This document shows positions 48,889 through 58,832 of a DNA stretch of 64,000 bases, in pieces. Every line of letters begins with the position of its first letter. Position 1 is the first letter of the stretch. Under the pieces are notes generated by a model that ran no database searches, was not told the DNA's origin, and saw only the letters and a list, made by a program, of their open reading frames with translations. The position numbers were made by a program, and so were the translations under genes. This DNA is from VGBO01 sp964453335 (lineage in GTDB: Bacteria > Actinomycetota > Acidimicrobiia > Acidimicrobiales > CAIXPF01). The stretch covers positions 1 to 64,000 of the forward strand of contig CAYVOK010000008.1 of assembly GCA_964453335.1 (NCBI GenBank), written 5' to 3'.

Positions 48889-51150
48889 ATGACAGTAGGC
48901 GTATCCAAAAAAAGAGTTAGGGTTATTACCCAAGGTGTTGCAAGTTCTGTAGAAGAAGAAACCGATGTATATGTAGTTGATACAACAGACGCAAATCTAC
49001 AGCTCGCTACTAGCTCAGAGTTATCATCTTCAACAGATCTAACAGGTAATGTTACAATAGGTTCTGATTCTAATGCGCAGGTATTAGTAGGGTCGGGGCC
49101 TAATGCCGATGTTTTTATCGGTAATAACGGCACCTCTTCCACAGCTAATATTGACTCTGATAGTATTTATTTAGGTAGCACTGACGGCAGCCATAACATG
49201 TACATAGGTAGACACAATGCTTCAACAACTGATAGTATATTTATAGGAACAGGGCCACTTAGCTCTGTTACTATTGGATCTGGTATTGATGGGTATGGCG
49301 GTGTTAATAGTAGCGTATTACATGTAAGCTCTAGGACTATAAATATAGGTCAGACAACTGGCAATATCAGTGCGCATACTGCACTAACCTTACGTGGTAG
49401 GGATATAAATACCATGGCAACTGAAGACTACGATTTAAAAGCACAGGGCAATGTAGTATTAGTAGCAAACGATGACTCACTTAATGGAAGCGGAGTTAGA
49501 ACTTATTTATCCCTTGGAGACGGTACCGCTTCTTTGGCACATACAAATAGCAGCAATACTATCCAAGCTAATTGCAGTCTTAGTGCAGGGACTGCAGAAA
49601 TATCTGGCGTAACATCAGCCACGCTAAAATCAGATACTACAGCTGTAGTCTCGTCTGAGCAAGATGTGAGTATAATAGCGAGTAGAAATGTATCTATACT
49701 AGGATCTACAAGCCTTACCTGTAATTCACCAGATACAAATATAATTGCAAATACGAGCTTAGATTTGTACTCCCCTGCTCCGACTATAAAATATGACTCT
49801 CCAAAGCTTGTTTCAGGTGGTATGTCGTTAAATAAGACTATACACGAGATATCTAGCACAGTTGATAGTACGACGTCAGGATTGAATACTATTAACTCAG
49901 GGCATATAAAACTTTTAGCTAGGAGGGTGCAGCATAATACAAATGCTAACCTCATAAATCAAACTAGTAATGTAAGCAGCATAGAGTTAGATAATGAGTC
50001 GACAAATAAAGTAAGTATTAGATCAGCAGACGGAATATTATTGAAGGCTAAAGATCAGGAGTTTGAGACTGGCAGTAGTTCAGATAGGTCAGGGCCATTT
50101 ATATCTCTTGGAGGATTAGGCGGAGAACTTAATACAGTAGTTATTGGCCATGATAAGGAAAACGGTAACTCCGTAGGGTCAACTTATATAACCATGCTAC
50201 CAAGCAGCATGGAATGTGCAGCAAAAAATAGTTTCGCTATAAACTCTGGTACAGATACAAGTATTACTACTACTAAAGGTCATATTTCTCTTTCTGCAAA
50301 TTCAGATGATGCTACTTATGGGGATATTAACTTAACTGCAGCCAATGACGCTAATATAACAACTACAAATGGTAATATAACTATATCCTCTAATACTACT
50401 AATGCTAGTAAAGGTGAAATTACTATATTAGCAGATAACGAGCTCAAGATTTCTTCAAATAAAGCTACCCCTGACGGCAATAACACTATAGAACTATACG
50501 CCTACTCGTCTAACAATATAACCGCAGGTAATTCCACTGTGTACGACGTAGATCCAGATCAAGAGACTCCTTACAGGGGGACTGGGTTAGTGGCAAATCA
50601 TAACCAAGTTTACTTATGGAGGCGCCAGAAAAACACTGGCTTAAGAGTAGATGCAGGGATAAATGCTGACACTACTGCTGGAAATAGGTTTTACTCATCC
50701 CATGGTTTCTATTCAGGCAATGGTGCAGGTACTGGTCCTTCAACAGGCTACGCTCCATTCACAGGCGTTCACATGTTTGACGTTCAACCAGACTCAAACA
50801 TATCTATAGGCGATGCCGTAATAGTAGTTAACCACACAGCTATGTTAACAACAACACCCAACGACAAGCGAGTAGTAGGTATAGTATGCGAGATTCTAGA
50901 AAACAACAGAATATCTGTAGCGTCTGTAGGGGACAACGAATGCGGTCAATTAAAGGGATTCAAAGTCTGCAACGAAAATGGGACAATCTCAGCAGGCGAT
51001 TTGTTGACAACTTCAAGTATCGCAGGATATCTTATGAAACAGTCAGACGATATAATGAGAAGCTCCACGGTGGGGAAATCTGCTGTAGATGTAGTATTTG
51101 ACAATAACAACTTAGCTGTAGATGTATACGGCTTTATTTACTGTGGGTGA
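48889..51150 (+). CDS. Tail or head fibre with beta-solenoid repeats and tail-fibre C-domain (753 aa)
   Basis: Residues about 50-600 are short Asn/Ser/Thr/Gly beta repeats (NADVFIGNNG; NITISSNTTNASKGEITILA), typical of a beta-helix fibre. The C-terminal 150 residues match a module in phage fibres with GDAVIVVN...VVGIVCEILE...GDLLTTSSIAGYLMKQ, GKSAVDV and VYGFIYCG, which probably forms a trimerisation or receptor domain. Located with other tail genes. Strong structural assignment, receptor unknown. Confidence 0.75.
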   Translation: MTVGVSKKRVRVITQGVASSVEEETDVYVVDTTDANLQLATSSELSSSTDLTGNVTIGSDSNAQVLVGSGPNADVFIGNNGTSSTANIDSDSIYLGSTDGSHNMYIGRHNASTTDSIFIGTGPLSSVTIGSGIDGYGGVNSSVLHVSSRTINIGQTTGNISAHTALTLRGRDINTMATEDYDLKAQGNVVLVANDDSLNGSGVRTYLSLGDGTASLAHTNSSNTIQANCSLSAGTAEISGVTSATLKSDTTAVVSSEQDVSIIASRNVSILGSTSLTCNSPDTNIIANTSLDLYSPAPTIKYDSPKLVSGGMSLNKTIHEISSTVDSTTSGLNTINSGHIKLLARRVQHNTNANLINQTSNVSSIELDNESTNKVSIRSADGILLKAKDQEFETGSSSDRSGPFISLGGLGGELNTVVIGHDKENGNSVGSTYITMLPSSMECAAKNSFAINSGTDTSITTTKGHISLSANSDDATYGDINLTAANDANITTTNGNITISSNTTNASKGEITILADNELKISSNKATPDGNNTIELYAYSSNNITAGNSTVYDVDPDQETPYRGTGLVANHNQVYLWRRQKNTGLRVDAGINADTTAGNRFYSSHGFYSGNGAGTGPSTGYAPFTGVHMFDVQPDSNISIGDAVIVVNHTAMLTTTPNDKRVVGIVCEILENNRISVASVGDNECGQLKGFKVCNENGTISAGDLLTTSSIAGYLMKQSDDIMRSSTVGKSAVDVVFDNNNLAVDVYGFIYCG

Positions 51151-51159
51151 TATGAACAA

Positions 51160-52851
51160 ATGCTAAAACTATCGCAAGTATTTAAATACATGACTAAGCT
51201 AGCTCTAAACAAAAAAGAGCTGCAAGATTTAATAGCTTTCAGAAAACTAGATGATATTTCTGATCCTAAGTATCTCGCTGACCAAAGCCTAATACCTAGT
51301 AATAAGCCATTAATGCATAATCCTAAGGACATGACTAGAGAATTATTGACTAGAGGAGAACCTACGTATAATGCTCTTATCAATAGAGTTCAAGATATTT
51401 ATTCCTCAGGGTTCCAAGATCATAAACTATTCAAGAATAAAATAGCTCCTAAGCTAATATCACAAGGAAAAGACCCTGGAAAAGTATTAGAAGCTGTCAG
51501 GGCGTTTGCACTAGGTGCTATGAAGTCCGACCTTCCTTATATGGAAGATGATTTGTCGAAAGATCAAATAGAAAATAGAGCGGAAAAAGCAAGATCAGAT
51601 GCAGGAAATACATCATACGGAGTAACTAATCTTCGTGCTTTGCTTAGGCAAAGAGGCATAGAGATACAGGAAGGTAGACCAGGAGCAGATTTAGAGCTAT
51701 ATAAAGACCTAGAAAAAGTTATGGGGGACGTAAGTAAACAGTCACCATTTATGTATGTTGGGCAGGGTTTTAGAGAACACGGCGAATTGGGCAAAAGAAT
51801 AGGGCAAGAAGTCGTTTTGAATAGGGCGCAGCCTTTAGTTTCTAACTACAGGCCTAATATAGATAATATATTACGAAATTCTGATGATTTAAGTTCAACT
51901 ATGGATATGTTCACTAACGTGAATAAACTACATGAGTTTAGTGAATCCCAAAGCAAGGAATTAGCAAGAGACGAAATTAGTGGTAACGATTTAGTAAATT
52001 ACATAGTTAAGAATCCAGGTAGTTTATATTCTACATTATCTAGTACAGGCGGACATAAAGGCCAGCAGCCTATTGAAGATTTGGCTTTAATAGCTAATTT
52101 AACAGGGCCAGGTTCAGAAGCCGCAAGAAAAGCTATGGCCCAATTAAGAAGAGAAGACATAGCAGGAATGCAGGCTATATTAAAGTTAACAAACAAAGAT
52201 AATCTAAGAACTAATCTTATGTTAAACCATGCAACTCTGGACCCTAGTCTAGTAGATAGTAATAATCTAACTAACGAGTCAGCAAATTTTAATAATGTTC
52301 TAGGTAAGTACTTCGCTAATGACATTTCAAGTAACAAACAATTTAACGAAAAATTAAAGCAGCTAGCTATTAGTAAGGGTCTTATTGGGGCAGAAGGCTC
52401 ACTTTCAGATATTGCTGCAGGATCTACTCTGGCTGACTCAATAAAAGCAAAAATAAAACCAGAGACCTTAAAGGGAGTTCTAGAATCAATGGGACCAACT
52501 AGGATGAGCAGTGAAGCTAGAAATATTCTGTATAAGAACTTAGATTTAGCTGCTGCTTCAGATCGAATGCAAAGTTCTAACATAGCAGGCATACCGGAGG
52601 CATTAAAGCCTTTCTTAATTAATCAAAACAAAGAAAACCCAGCATCAAATGATACAGTAGGTACTGCACTTGGTCTACTAGTACCAGCAGATGACCAAAG
52701 ACTATGGAGAACAAAAAATTATCTGAAGCAGATGCCAATATCAACTCCAAGCCCAGACGTTTCAAAAGGAGAAGTAATAACTAACGCTATAAAAGATAGC
52801 TTAAAGGCAGCTCCACTAGAACCTCTTAAACGATCAATATCTAAACTGTAA
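51160..52851 (+). CDS. Virion-type helical protein (563 aa)
   Basis: MLKLSQVFKYMTKLALNKKEL at the start with the K-L-A motif. Almost entirely helical and polar, with Asn/Leu-rich segments. No catalytic motif. It follows the fibre gene by 9 nt. It could be a neck, tail-completion or internal protein; no family recognised. Confidence 0.6.
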   Translation: MLKLSQVFKYMTKLALNKKELQDLIAFRKLDDISDPKYLADQSLIPSNKPLMHNPKDMTRELLTRGEPTYNALINRVQDIYSSGFQDHKLFKNKIAPKLISQGKDPGKVLEAVRAFALGAMKSDLPYMEDDLSKDQIENRAEKARSDAGNTSYGVTNLRALLRQRGIEIQEGRPGADLELYKDLEKVMGDVSKQSPFMYVGQGFREHGELGKRIGQEVVLNRAQPLVSNYRPNIDNILRNSDDLSSTMDMFTNVNKLHEFSESQSKELARDEISGNDLVNYIVKNPGSLYSTLSSTGGHKGQQPIEDLALIANLTGPGSEAARKAMAQLRREDIAGMQAILKLTNKDNLRTNLMLNHATLDPSLVDSNNLTNESANFNNVLGKYFANDISSNKQFNEKLKQLAISKGLIGAEGSLSDIAAGSTLADSIKAKIKPETLKGVLESMGPTRMSSEARNILYKNLDLAAASDRMQSSNIAGIPEALKPFLINQNKENPASNDTVGTALGLLVPADDQRLWRTKNYLKQMPISTPSPDVSKGEVITNAIKDSLKAAPLEPLKRSISKL

Positions 52852-52866
52852 AATAAGGATTTAGAC

Positions 52867-53334
52867 ATGCCTGCAATTATAATAAAGACAACTGAACCTC
52901 AATGCCCACAAATACTAAAAGTAATGCTAGCTACTCTTAGAGCAGCCCAGCTCATACACTGGACAGGGCACTGGCAAGCAGGTGGCCCATCACAATATGG
53001 CGACCACTTGTTATTAGAAAGAATCTACTCTGGCATATCAGAGGAAATAGATACGTTAGCTGAGAAGCTAGTTGGTAAATACGGCGCAGATTGCGTTGAT
53101 CCTACGGAACAAGCATGTATGCTAGCAGAAGCTACAAAAGTCTTAACTCCAGACTGTCATAGTAACATAGAAAGAAGTCTGCACGTAGAACTAGAACTCC
53201 AAAAATTGTTTAAGTCAGCTTATGAATGCTTAGACGATATGGGTATACTAACTCTTGGTATGGATGACTTTTTAATGGCTACAGCTAATTCTCACGACAC
53301 CTATGTTTATCTACTACGACAAAGGACTATGTAA
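52867..53334 (+). CDS. Dps-like ferritin-fold protein (155 aa)
   Basis: Ferritin-type ferroxidase pattern of Dps: HWTGHW (His31, His35), then GDHLLLERIYSGISEEIDTL (His47, Glu51, Glu60) and a helical second half, giving the four-helix bundle. Dps proteins oxidise iron, store it and protect DNA from oxidative damage. In a tail operon it may be packaged in the virion or serve as a structural helper. Length is usual (about 155-170 aa). Confidence 0.78.
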   Translation: MPAIIIKTTEPQCPQILKVMLATLRAAQLIHWTGHWQAGGPSQYGDHLLLERIYSGISEEIDTLAEKLVGKYGADCVDPTEQACMLAEATKVLTPDCHSNIERSLHVELELQKLFKSAYECLDDMGILTLGMDDFLMATANSHDTYVYLLRQRTM

Positions 53335-53903
53335 TGTCTGTGTTTAAATTAGCTAGTAGTATAGCGCATACAAAGCTTTCTTCTAGGTATTATGATACCT
53401 ACGACGATGACGATATGTACGAAGAGCCATCTACATTTAAGAAATCATTACCAGCAATACTAGCTGGTACCGCAATAGGCTATGGGATTATAAATCCGTT
53501 AATGAATAGAAACTCTATAGTTAACTCCTATATAGCTGCTAACCCGTTGACTACATCAGTTCCTGAGTATATATCAGATACTAGAAACTCTCAGATGCTA
53601 AAAAGCTTTACTGATTTGCCAATTAATACTTTAAAAAATATCAGTGGGGCTATTCTCGGCAACTCGGGGCCTAGGGCTGCACATATATCAAGTTTAGTTT
53701 CAAACCCAGCTTTGCTAGGGGCGGCAGCTGGCTATGCTATGTATAACTATGCACCATGGGTAAAGAAATTTGGAAAAATGTACGCTAACCAGCAATTACC
53801 TTGGCAGGCCGGGTTTAATGTACTAAACTCTAAGAAGTTGTTCACAACTCCAGAAGCTGATGCAGAGGAAGAATTAAGGCAAAAAAGAAGTAGGCGATAC
53901 TAA
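53334..53903 (+). CDS. K-x-A tagged membrane/virion protein (189 aa)
   Basis: Starts MSVFKLASSIAHTKLSSRYYD, the same opening as the 29100 and 23435 proteins. Two weakly hydrophobic segments (SLPAILAGTAIGYGIINPL; ALLGAAAGYAMYNYAP) and a basic tail (RQKRSRRY). Overlaps the Dps-like gene stop by one base. Likely a minor virion protein. Confidence 0.6.
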   Translation: MSVFKLASSIAHTKLSSRYYDTYDDDDMYEEPSTFKKSLPAILAGTAIGYGIINPLMNRNSIVNSYIAANPLTTSVPEYISDTRNSQMLKSFTDLPINTLKNISGAILGNSGPRAAHISSLVSNPALLGAAAGYAMYNYAPWVKKFGKMYANQQLPWQAGFNVLNSKKLFTTPEADAEEELRQKRSRRY

Positions 53904-54091
53904 TACTTTGTTTCTACTTCTTCTAGGTCGTCGTCTTTAGGTAAATACTCTGAGTGAGGCATTTCTTGTACTATAGGTGACTCTCTGTTATATATAATCG
54001 AGAAGCATTCATTGCACACAGAACCGTCTGGCAAATCATCAAGGTCTTCGTGAAGACACATGTCAGGTGTTAAATCTGTTTCGTAACCCAT
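53900..54091 (-). CDS. Small zinc-binding-like protein on opposite strand (63 aa)
   Basis: A lone minus-strand gene inside the plus tail operon, filling the interval between two plus genes. MCLHED, then VCNECF: a C-H...CxxC arrangement that could bind zinc. Acidic tail. AGGGAG precedes its ATG. It may be an accessory or regulatory gene; weak evidence for function. Confidence 0.55.
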   Translation of the reverse strand: MGYETDLTPDMCLHEDLDDLPDGSVCNECFSIIYNRESPIVQEMPHSEYLPKDDDLEEVETKY

Positions 54092-54106
54092 AGTAAGGAA
54101 CTCCCT

Positions 54107-54691
54107 ATGAAAAAGTTAAGTGAACTTGGTATAAACAATACTACAGTACCTATAGTAGATCAAGCCAATATAAAGCAGCCACAAGAAAAAGAACTAGAAG
54201 ATACAATTAAACAAGTAAGCAGTGTTCTAGAAAAAACAAAGCAAGAAGAGTGGGAACTAGAGCTAAAGCAATTTGGCATGTCTAGAGAAGAAGCTTCTAA
54301 TATTTTAGATACTATTATTACTTCTGGGTTCTATGAAGAAACTTATAGATACGGCAAAACAGTGTTTAAGTTACGAACTAGAACTGCAGCAGACTCAGAC
54401 AGACTTATAGAAATGATCCAAGAGTTCGATCCAAAGTCTTCTGGCGTGCTAGCTCATTTAATTGCAAGAATAAACTTGGCTAGTAGTTTACAGGCTTATG
54501 GGGATTCCACATTCTCTTTCACAGACCCAACTGACAATAATAGAACTGTGTTAGACTCAGAGTTTAGAGACAGATACAATTTTATCTCAAAAATACCGCA
54601 AGCAACATTTTTCTCGTTATCACAAGTATTAGAAAGATTCGATAAAAGAGTTACCCTAGCTTCAGATCCTAGATCGCTTGAAAATTTTTAA
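54107..54691 (+). CDS. Tail assembly chaperone, upstream (G-like) product (194 aa)
   Basis: Directly before the tape-measure gene, the usual place for tail-assembly chaperones that bind the tape measure. Acidic and helical with charged N-terminus. The last codons are GAA AAT TTT TAA: the slippery heptamer A_AAT_TTT (54682-54688) immediately before the stop allows -1 frameshifting into the 116-codon extension, as in phage lambda G/GT. AAGGAAC lies before the ATG. Confidence 0.82.
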   Translation: MKKLSELGINNTTVPIVDQANIKQPQEKELEDTIKQVSSVLEKTKQEEWELELKQFGMSREEASNILDTIITSGFYEETYRYGKTVFKLRTRTAADSDRLIEMIQEFDPKSSGVLAHLIARINLASSLQAYGDSTFSFTDPTDNNRTVLDSEFRDRYNFISKIPQATFFSLSQVLERFDKRVTLASDPRSLENF

Positions 54692-55038
54692 GTACACCTT
54701 GGGCAAGTGCCAGAGCTGAGTTACTTCTAAGAGGTTTAAAGCTTCCGCCCAGGGGTAGCGCACATAGTATAGTACTCGAAGAACTTGTACATAGAGAACG
54801 AATACGCAAGTGGCACTATCATAGCTTAGAGATTCTATCAACAACCGCGCATATAACTGGCTCAAAAGAGTTGCTATCTAAAATGGCTACTCAACTAGAC
54901 TCTTTATTCCGTATGGAAATACACGCCCCTAAAGCGTATGATTTGTCAGCAACAGTAGCTAATGCTAAGAAAAGCAGTAGATCTACTAAAACTGACGAAG
55001 AGCTATTTAAAATACTGGATAAAATACCAAATGTCTGA
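54107..55038 (+). CDS. Frameshifted tail assembly chaperone (GT-like fusion, 310 aa)
   Basis: After slipping back one base at 54682-54688, translation continues in the -1 frame from TTA at 54688 through an uninterrupted 116 codons to TGA 55036-55038, which overlaps the tape-measure ATG at 55031. No good start lies near the beginning of the extension. Downstream of the slip, an 8-bp stem (54697-54704 with 54747-54754), 8 nt from the heptamer, may promote pausing. The extension is basic and helical. Confidence 0.8.
54682..54754 (+). promoter_or_regulatory. Programmed -1 frameshift signal
   Basis: Slippery heptamer A_AAT_TTT at 54682-54688, 8-nt spacer, then stem CCTTGGGC/GCCCAGGG with one G-U pair and a 42-nt loop. 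Textbook architecture, apart from the large loop. Confidence 0.8.
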
Positions 55039-58000
55039 CCCTAACTTTGGAAGTTACCCTGGGCTATCGCAAAGCTTTGCAAATGTGAGGTCAATGTATC
55101 CTCACATGGGCGGTAGGGTATCTCCGCAGATACAAACAAATTCCGACTTTACTGAATACATGCGGTATACACATCTTGCCAATATGCAGGGTGGATATGC
55201 ACCTTATGGTGCTAGTAGGGTTGGAGTTCACCAAGAAGCTATACAAAACCAATTTAAGTATATACCAATAGAACCACTGAGATCTGGTATAGACTCAGCG
55301 TTTAATACAGTAAAAGCTATAGGGGCCGCAGATCTGAGTATAGCTGGGCTTAGTAATACACTAGGCTACATGTCACGTTTATCGGCTGGCACACAGTTTG
55401 GAGCAAAATTAGGTACTGCATCAACCTTTTTAGGTACTCAGAACGGTGCAAGCGCGCTAACAAGAGGTCTTACAACAGCAGCTAAGTATGCTGGCGACCT
55501 AAAAATACCTCTTCTAAGCAGAGTAAGTGCATTTGGGTTAGGCACAGCTGCTAAAATAGCTGGTGGCGTACTAGGTGGCGGTCTACCAGGCCTTATAGCA
55601 ATGGAAGTACTTCAAAGATCAATAGGTGCAGGTATAAATAGAATACAATCAAAGCGTAGAGAAGTTGTCGACATGCAGGATGCTTTATCTGGAGCTAACT
55701 TTTACGGCACAGACATGGCTTATGCTGGTAGTCCAAACTTGTCCGCTAGATCAGCTAGAGATATAGCTAGAGCTTTTAAATTAGAAACAAAAACTAATAG
55801 GCGATTCCATGAGGGAGAACTAGATAGCGTAATGCGCTACTCAATGGAAAATGGCCTTATGGAAGGACATACTGGAAACTCAGGTCAATTTGCCTCCAGA
55901 GTAATGTCATTAGCTAAAGTGGCTAAAAACCTAATGGAGTTAGGGGCAGGTATATCTGCTAAAGATGCCATGGATTTGCAAGGCATGGCTAGTAAGCTTG
56001 GTATTACTGGTAATCAATTAGTTAAAGGCGGTCTAGTAAAAAACATAGTAAACGCAGCAAAAATATCTGGAGTAACATTAAACGAAGCAATGGCGAGGTC
56101 TACTGAAGCTGGAGCTCAGTATTTAACAATGGGATTTTCAGCCAATCAAGGAGCGGCTCTTAGTGCGTATTCAACTAGAGCAGCAGCTACTATGGTCAAT
56201 AACGGTATGTTGACCGACGAGCAGTTGTTTAGACTAGGAGGTAAAGGCGGTATAGAGAATGCGGTATTCAGGGCCGGAACTATAGGTATGCAGAACAACT
56301 CTCAGTTACTAGCAATGAGTTCCTTAAAGTTTTCTGGCGGTAATATAATATCAGATTCAAGAATAATAGATGAGTTTAAAGCTGGTAGGTTAAGTTTTGA
56401 CGATTTAACTCGTATGGCTAAAAGAAACATGTCAGCTCTACAAGATGCTTCTATAGACAAAAAAGATCAGAAAAAATTACTTGGAGCTATAGAAGCTGCC
56501 ATGCCTGATTTAATTAGAGATATATCAAGCAAAATGTCTTCCGAGCAACAAATGGCTATGGCTGGTGATGCTATATTGCAGCGCGCTAAAGGAGCTGGAG
56601 GTATAGACGCAGCTATAAATGAGTACTTCGGTGAGGATACACAGGCTCGAGATGCCTTTAAACAATACGCAAAGAACTTTAGAGCCACTAGCCATGCTTT
56701 AGCAAAACAAGATGCTTTAGCCGAGACAGAGAAATTAAAAAATGCTTTACTAGCTAAGTCAGATAGAGGGGTGTTTTCAAGAGCTCTAACAGCTGTCGAA
56801 ACAGATATGGAACAAATAGGAGAAATTATGGCCAACGGCTTTGGCTTAAATTATTTATCTGATAAGATGGTGAATACCGAGCAGGTACAGATGGAAGGTG
56901 CCGCTGGTTACTACGGTGGTATAGATGAGAACTCACTATTGTCTAGATACCAGTCAAGTGTAACCGGCTCCTCTAGATACATAAATACATCTAATCTAGA
57001 GAAGTTTCTTAATGGGACTGATTTAAATATATTTAAAACACTAGGTGGTGGAACAGCTTATTCCGGATTAGATGAAATTAGTGAAATACAAGGTAAAATA
57101 AAAGGAATAAATAAACGTGATATACGTGACGACGATGCTCTAAAAAAGATAGGCTTTAGACTAGAATATAACCAGGATGAAGGAATGCTTTTTGGCGACA
57201 TGGATCAGGATTTAATTGATAGATTATCAGGGCAATTTTATTCCGACTCAACAACAAACTCGATGCTTAACTTATTTAATAAAAGAAACAAAGAAGAGGA
57301 CAAAGCAGGTTTAATAGCTGGGCTAGAAATGGGCAAAGTTTACATGACTATGGATAATAAATCTGACTTAGAAGACTTTAACTCCAGAAGACTTGGTTTA
57401 TTCGGCTCAAATAAAGAAGAAGATATAGCTGAAAGACAGAAAATAGCTAAGATGGAAATGTATATAGACCAGGAGTTAGAGGCTTATACGTCGACTGGCG
57501 CTGCAAAAAATATGGGTACTAGCTATTTTATAGGGCAAATAAATAAACTTAAAAAAAACTATGGTCTAAACGATTCTGACGCACGAGAAATATTAGCTAA
57601 CCGACTTAATAGGTATATCAACTCAGACGATCCAAAAGAACAAAACAAAAAAAAAGCAGCAGCGCAACTAATAGAAGAAGGTAAGGACGCACTTAACGCT
57701 TTTACAATAAAGCCAGATACAGGTGCGTACGATTACACAGGCGACGCATCTAGTTTAGATGTATTCTTACAGGATATAGCTCAAGAGCAAAAAAGTACTT
57801 TGGAGGGACACGATACACATTTTGGAAAAGGTGGTACAACGAATTTATTAATGGCTCTAGGTAGTATTGATGATAAATCTGTAAATCAGACAGACGAAAC
57901 GTTTCTAGAAACAATTGGTAAATCAGTTCTACCAAATGGCACGAGGTTCTCAGAAAGAACTACAAAACAGTTATTGGCAATAAAGAATAAAATTAAAGAT

Positions 58001-58591
58001 TCTAGTCCTGAAGAAAGAAAGAAAATTCTAGCTGGTCTTAAGAATAGAAAACTAATAGCTGACTCCGATAAAGAATTAAAAATGTCAATGGAGGATATTA
58101 TAAACACAGATACTGCGTTTTTAGACACAAACGCAGCATATCAAAACCTAAAAGGTCCTGGAGCAAGTGACCAAATGATAGCAATGTCAGCTATGTTAGG
58201 TAGTGATAATGCTGCCAGAGATACGTATATAAAAGAAATAAAAGGAAAAGCCGATAAAGACAGCTTTACTCTTGGGGATATACTATCAAAAAAAGATCAA
58301 GCAAGTTTATCTGGTGGATCAAGAGAAGCTATACGACAGGCTCTAGGGGAATATAATGCGTTATCTAAAGAAGCAGACAAAGATACAAAACTAAAAGAAA
58401 TCTTAAACAAAGTAGCAATAGAGATGGGACAGTCAAAGAAAGGCAAAGATAAAGATGCACAGAATCTTCCAAATATTATGGACAGAATAGCTACTGGCCT
58501 TACTGACTTTAATACGCATGTAAAACAAATAGCTGTAGGTGTAGGGAGCGATAAACCAGTAACTATTAAACTAGTAGGAGGAACTCAATAA
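55031..58591 (+). CDS. Tail tape measure protein (1186 aa)
   Basis: Determines tail length and is passed to the host membrane. The ATG at 55031 was chosen because it overlaps the chaperone-extension stop; an in-frame extension upstream is out-of-frame chaperone sequence. Long helical protein, with hydrophobic Gly/Ala segments near residues 155-210 (GTAAKIAGGVLGGGLPGLIAMEVL) and a second half rich in Lys/Asp/Glu. Position after chaperones and size are the evidence; no lysozyme-type domain was seen. Confidence 0.75.
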   Translation: MSDPNFGSYPGLSQSFANVRSMYPHMGGRVSPQIQTNSDFTEYMRYTHLANMQGGYAPYGASRVGVHQEAIQNQFKYIPIEPLRSGIDSAFNTVKAIGAADLSIAGLSNTLGYMSRLSAGTQFGAKLGTASTFLGTQNGASALTRGLTTAAKYAGDLKIPLLSRVSAFGLGTAAKIAGGVLGGGLPGLIAMEVLQRSIGAGINRIQSKRREVVDMQDALSGANFYGTDMAYAGSPNLSARSARDIARAFKLETKTNRRFHEGELDSVMRYSMENGLMEGHTGNSGQFASRVMSLAKVAKNLMELGAGISAKDAMDLQGMASKLGITGNQLVKGGLVKNIVNAAKISGVTLNEAMARSTEAGAQYLTMGFSANQGAALSAYSTRAAATMVNNGMLTDEQLFRLGGKGGIENAVFRAGTIGMQNNSQLLAMSSLKFSGGNIISDSRIIDEFKAGRLSFDDLTRMAKRNMSALQDASIDKKDQKKLLGAIEAAMPDLIRDISSKMSSEQQMAMAGDAILQRAKGAGGIDAAINEYFGEDTQARDAFKQYAKNFRATSHALAKQDALAETEKLKNALLAKSDRGVFSRALTAVETDMEQIGEIMANGFGLNYLSDKMVNTEQVQMEGAAGYYGGIDENSLLSRYQSSVTGSSRYINTSNLEKFLNGTDLNIFKTLGGGTAYSGLDEISEIQGKIKGINKRDIRDDDALKKIGFRLEYNQDEGMLFGDMDQDLIDRLSGQFYSDSTTNSMLNLFNKRNKEEDKAGLIAGLEMGKVYMTMDNKSDLEDFNSRRLGLFGSNKEEDIAERQKIAKMEMYIDQELEAYTSTGAAKNMGTSYFIGQINKLKKNYGLNDSDAREILANRLNRYINSDDPKEQNKKKAAAQLIEEGKDALNAFTIKPDTGAYDYTGDASSLDVFLQDIAQEQKSTLEGHDTHFGKGGTTNLLMALGSIDDKSVNQTDETFLETIGKSVLPNGTRFSERTTKQLLAIKNKIKDSSPEERKKILAGLKNRKLIADSDKELKMSMEDIINTDTAFLDTNAAYQNLKGPGASDQMIAMSAMLGSDNAARDTYIKEIKGKADKDSFTLGDILSKKDQASLSGGSREAIRQALGEYNALSKEADKDTKLKEILNKVAIEMGQSKKGKDKDAQNLPNIMDRIATGLTDFNTHVKQIAVGVGSDKPVTIKLVGGTQ

Positions 58592-58592
58592 C

Positions 58593-58832
58593 ATGGCAAC
58601 TTCTTTCAATAAAAAAATCTACGAAAGACCAATACTTTCAACAGCTAAAGATTTATTGTGCGAAACTATAAACGACGCTGTATACGACCACTCAAGGGGA
58701 TTGGACTACAAGCAAGATTTAAGAGAGCCATATTTTTTAGCTGCGGGTGTTGTGTCCAAGCAATCGTTTTTAATATCTTATACATCCACTGAAGGGTTAG
58801 TAAAAGGAGCATTAAAGAATGAAGGACAGTGA
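58593..58832 (+). CDS. Small tail protein (79 aa)
   Basis: GGAGGAA precedes the start; overlaps the next gene by 14 nt. Acidic, with SFLISYTSTEGLVKGALKNEG. Lies right after the tape measure, where small tail-tip or baseplate proteins are coded. No family recognised. Confidence 0.62.
   Translation: MATSFNKKIYERPILSTAKDLLCETINDAVYDHSRGLDYKQDLREPYFLAAGVVSKQSFLISYTSTEGLVKGALKNEGQ

Noticed and set aside
54962..55030. Longer tape-measure start at 54962
   Set aside because: The extra 23 codons overlap the frameshift extension of the chaperone in another frame; ATG 55031 at the TGA fits phage organisation.
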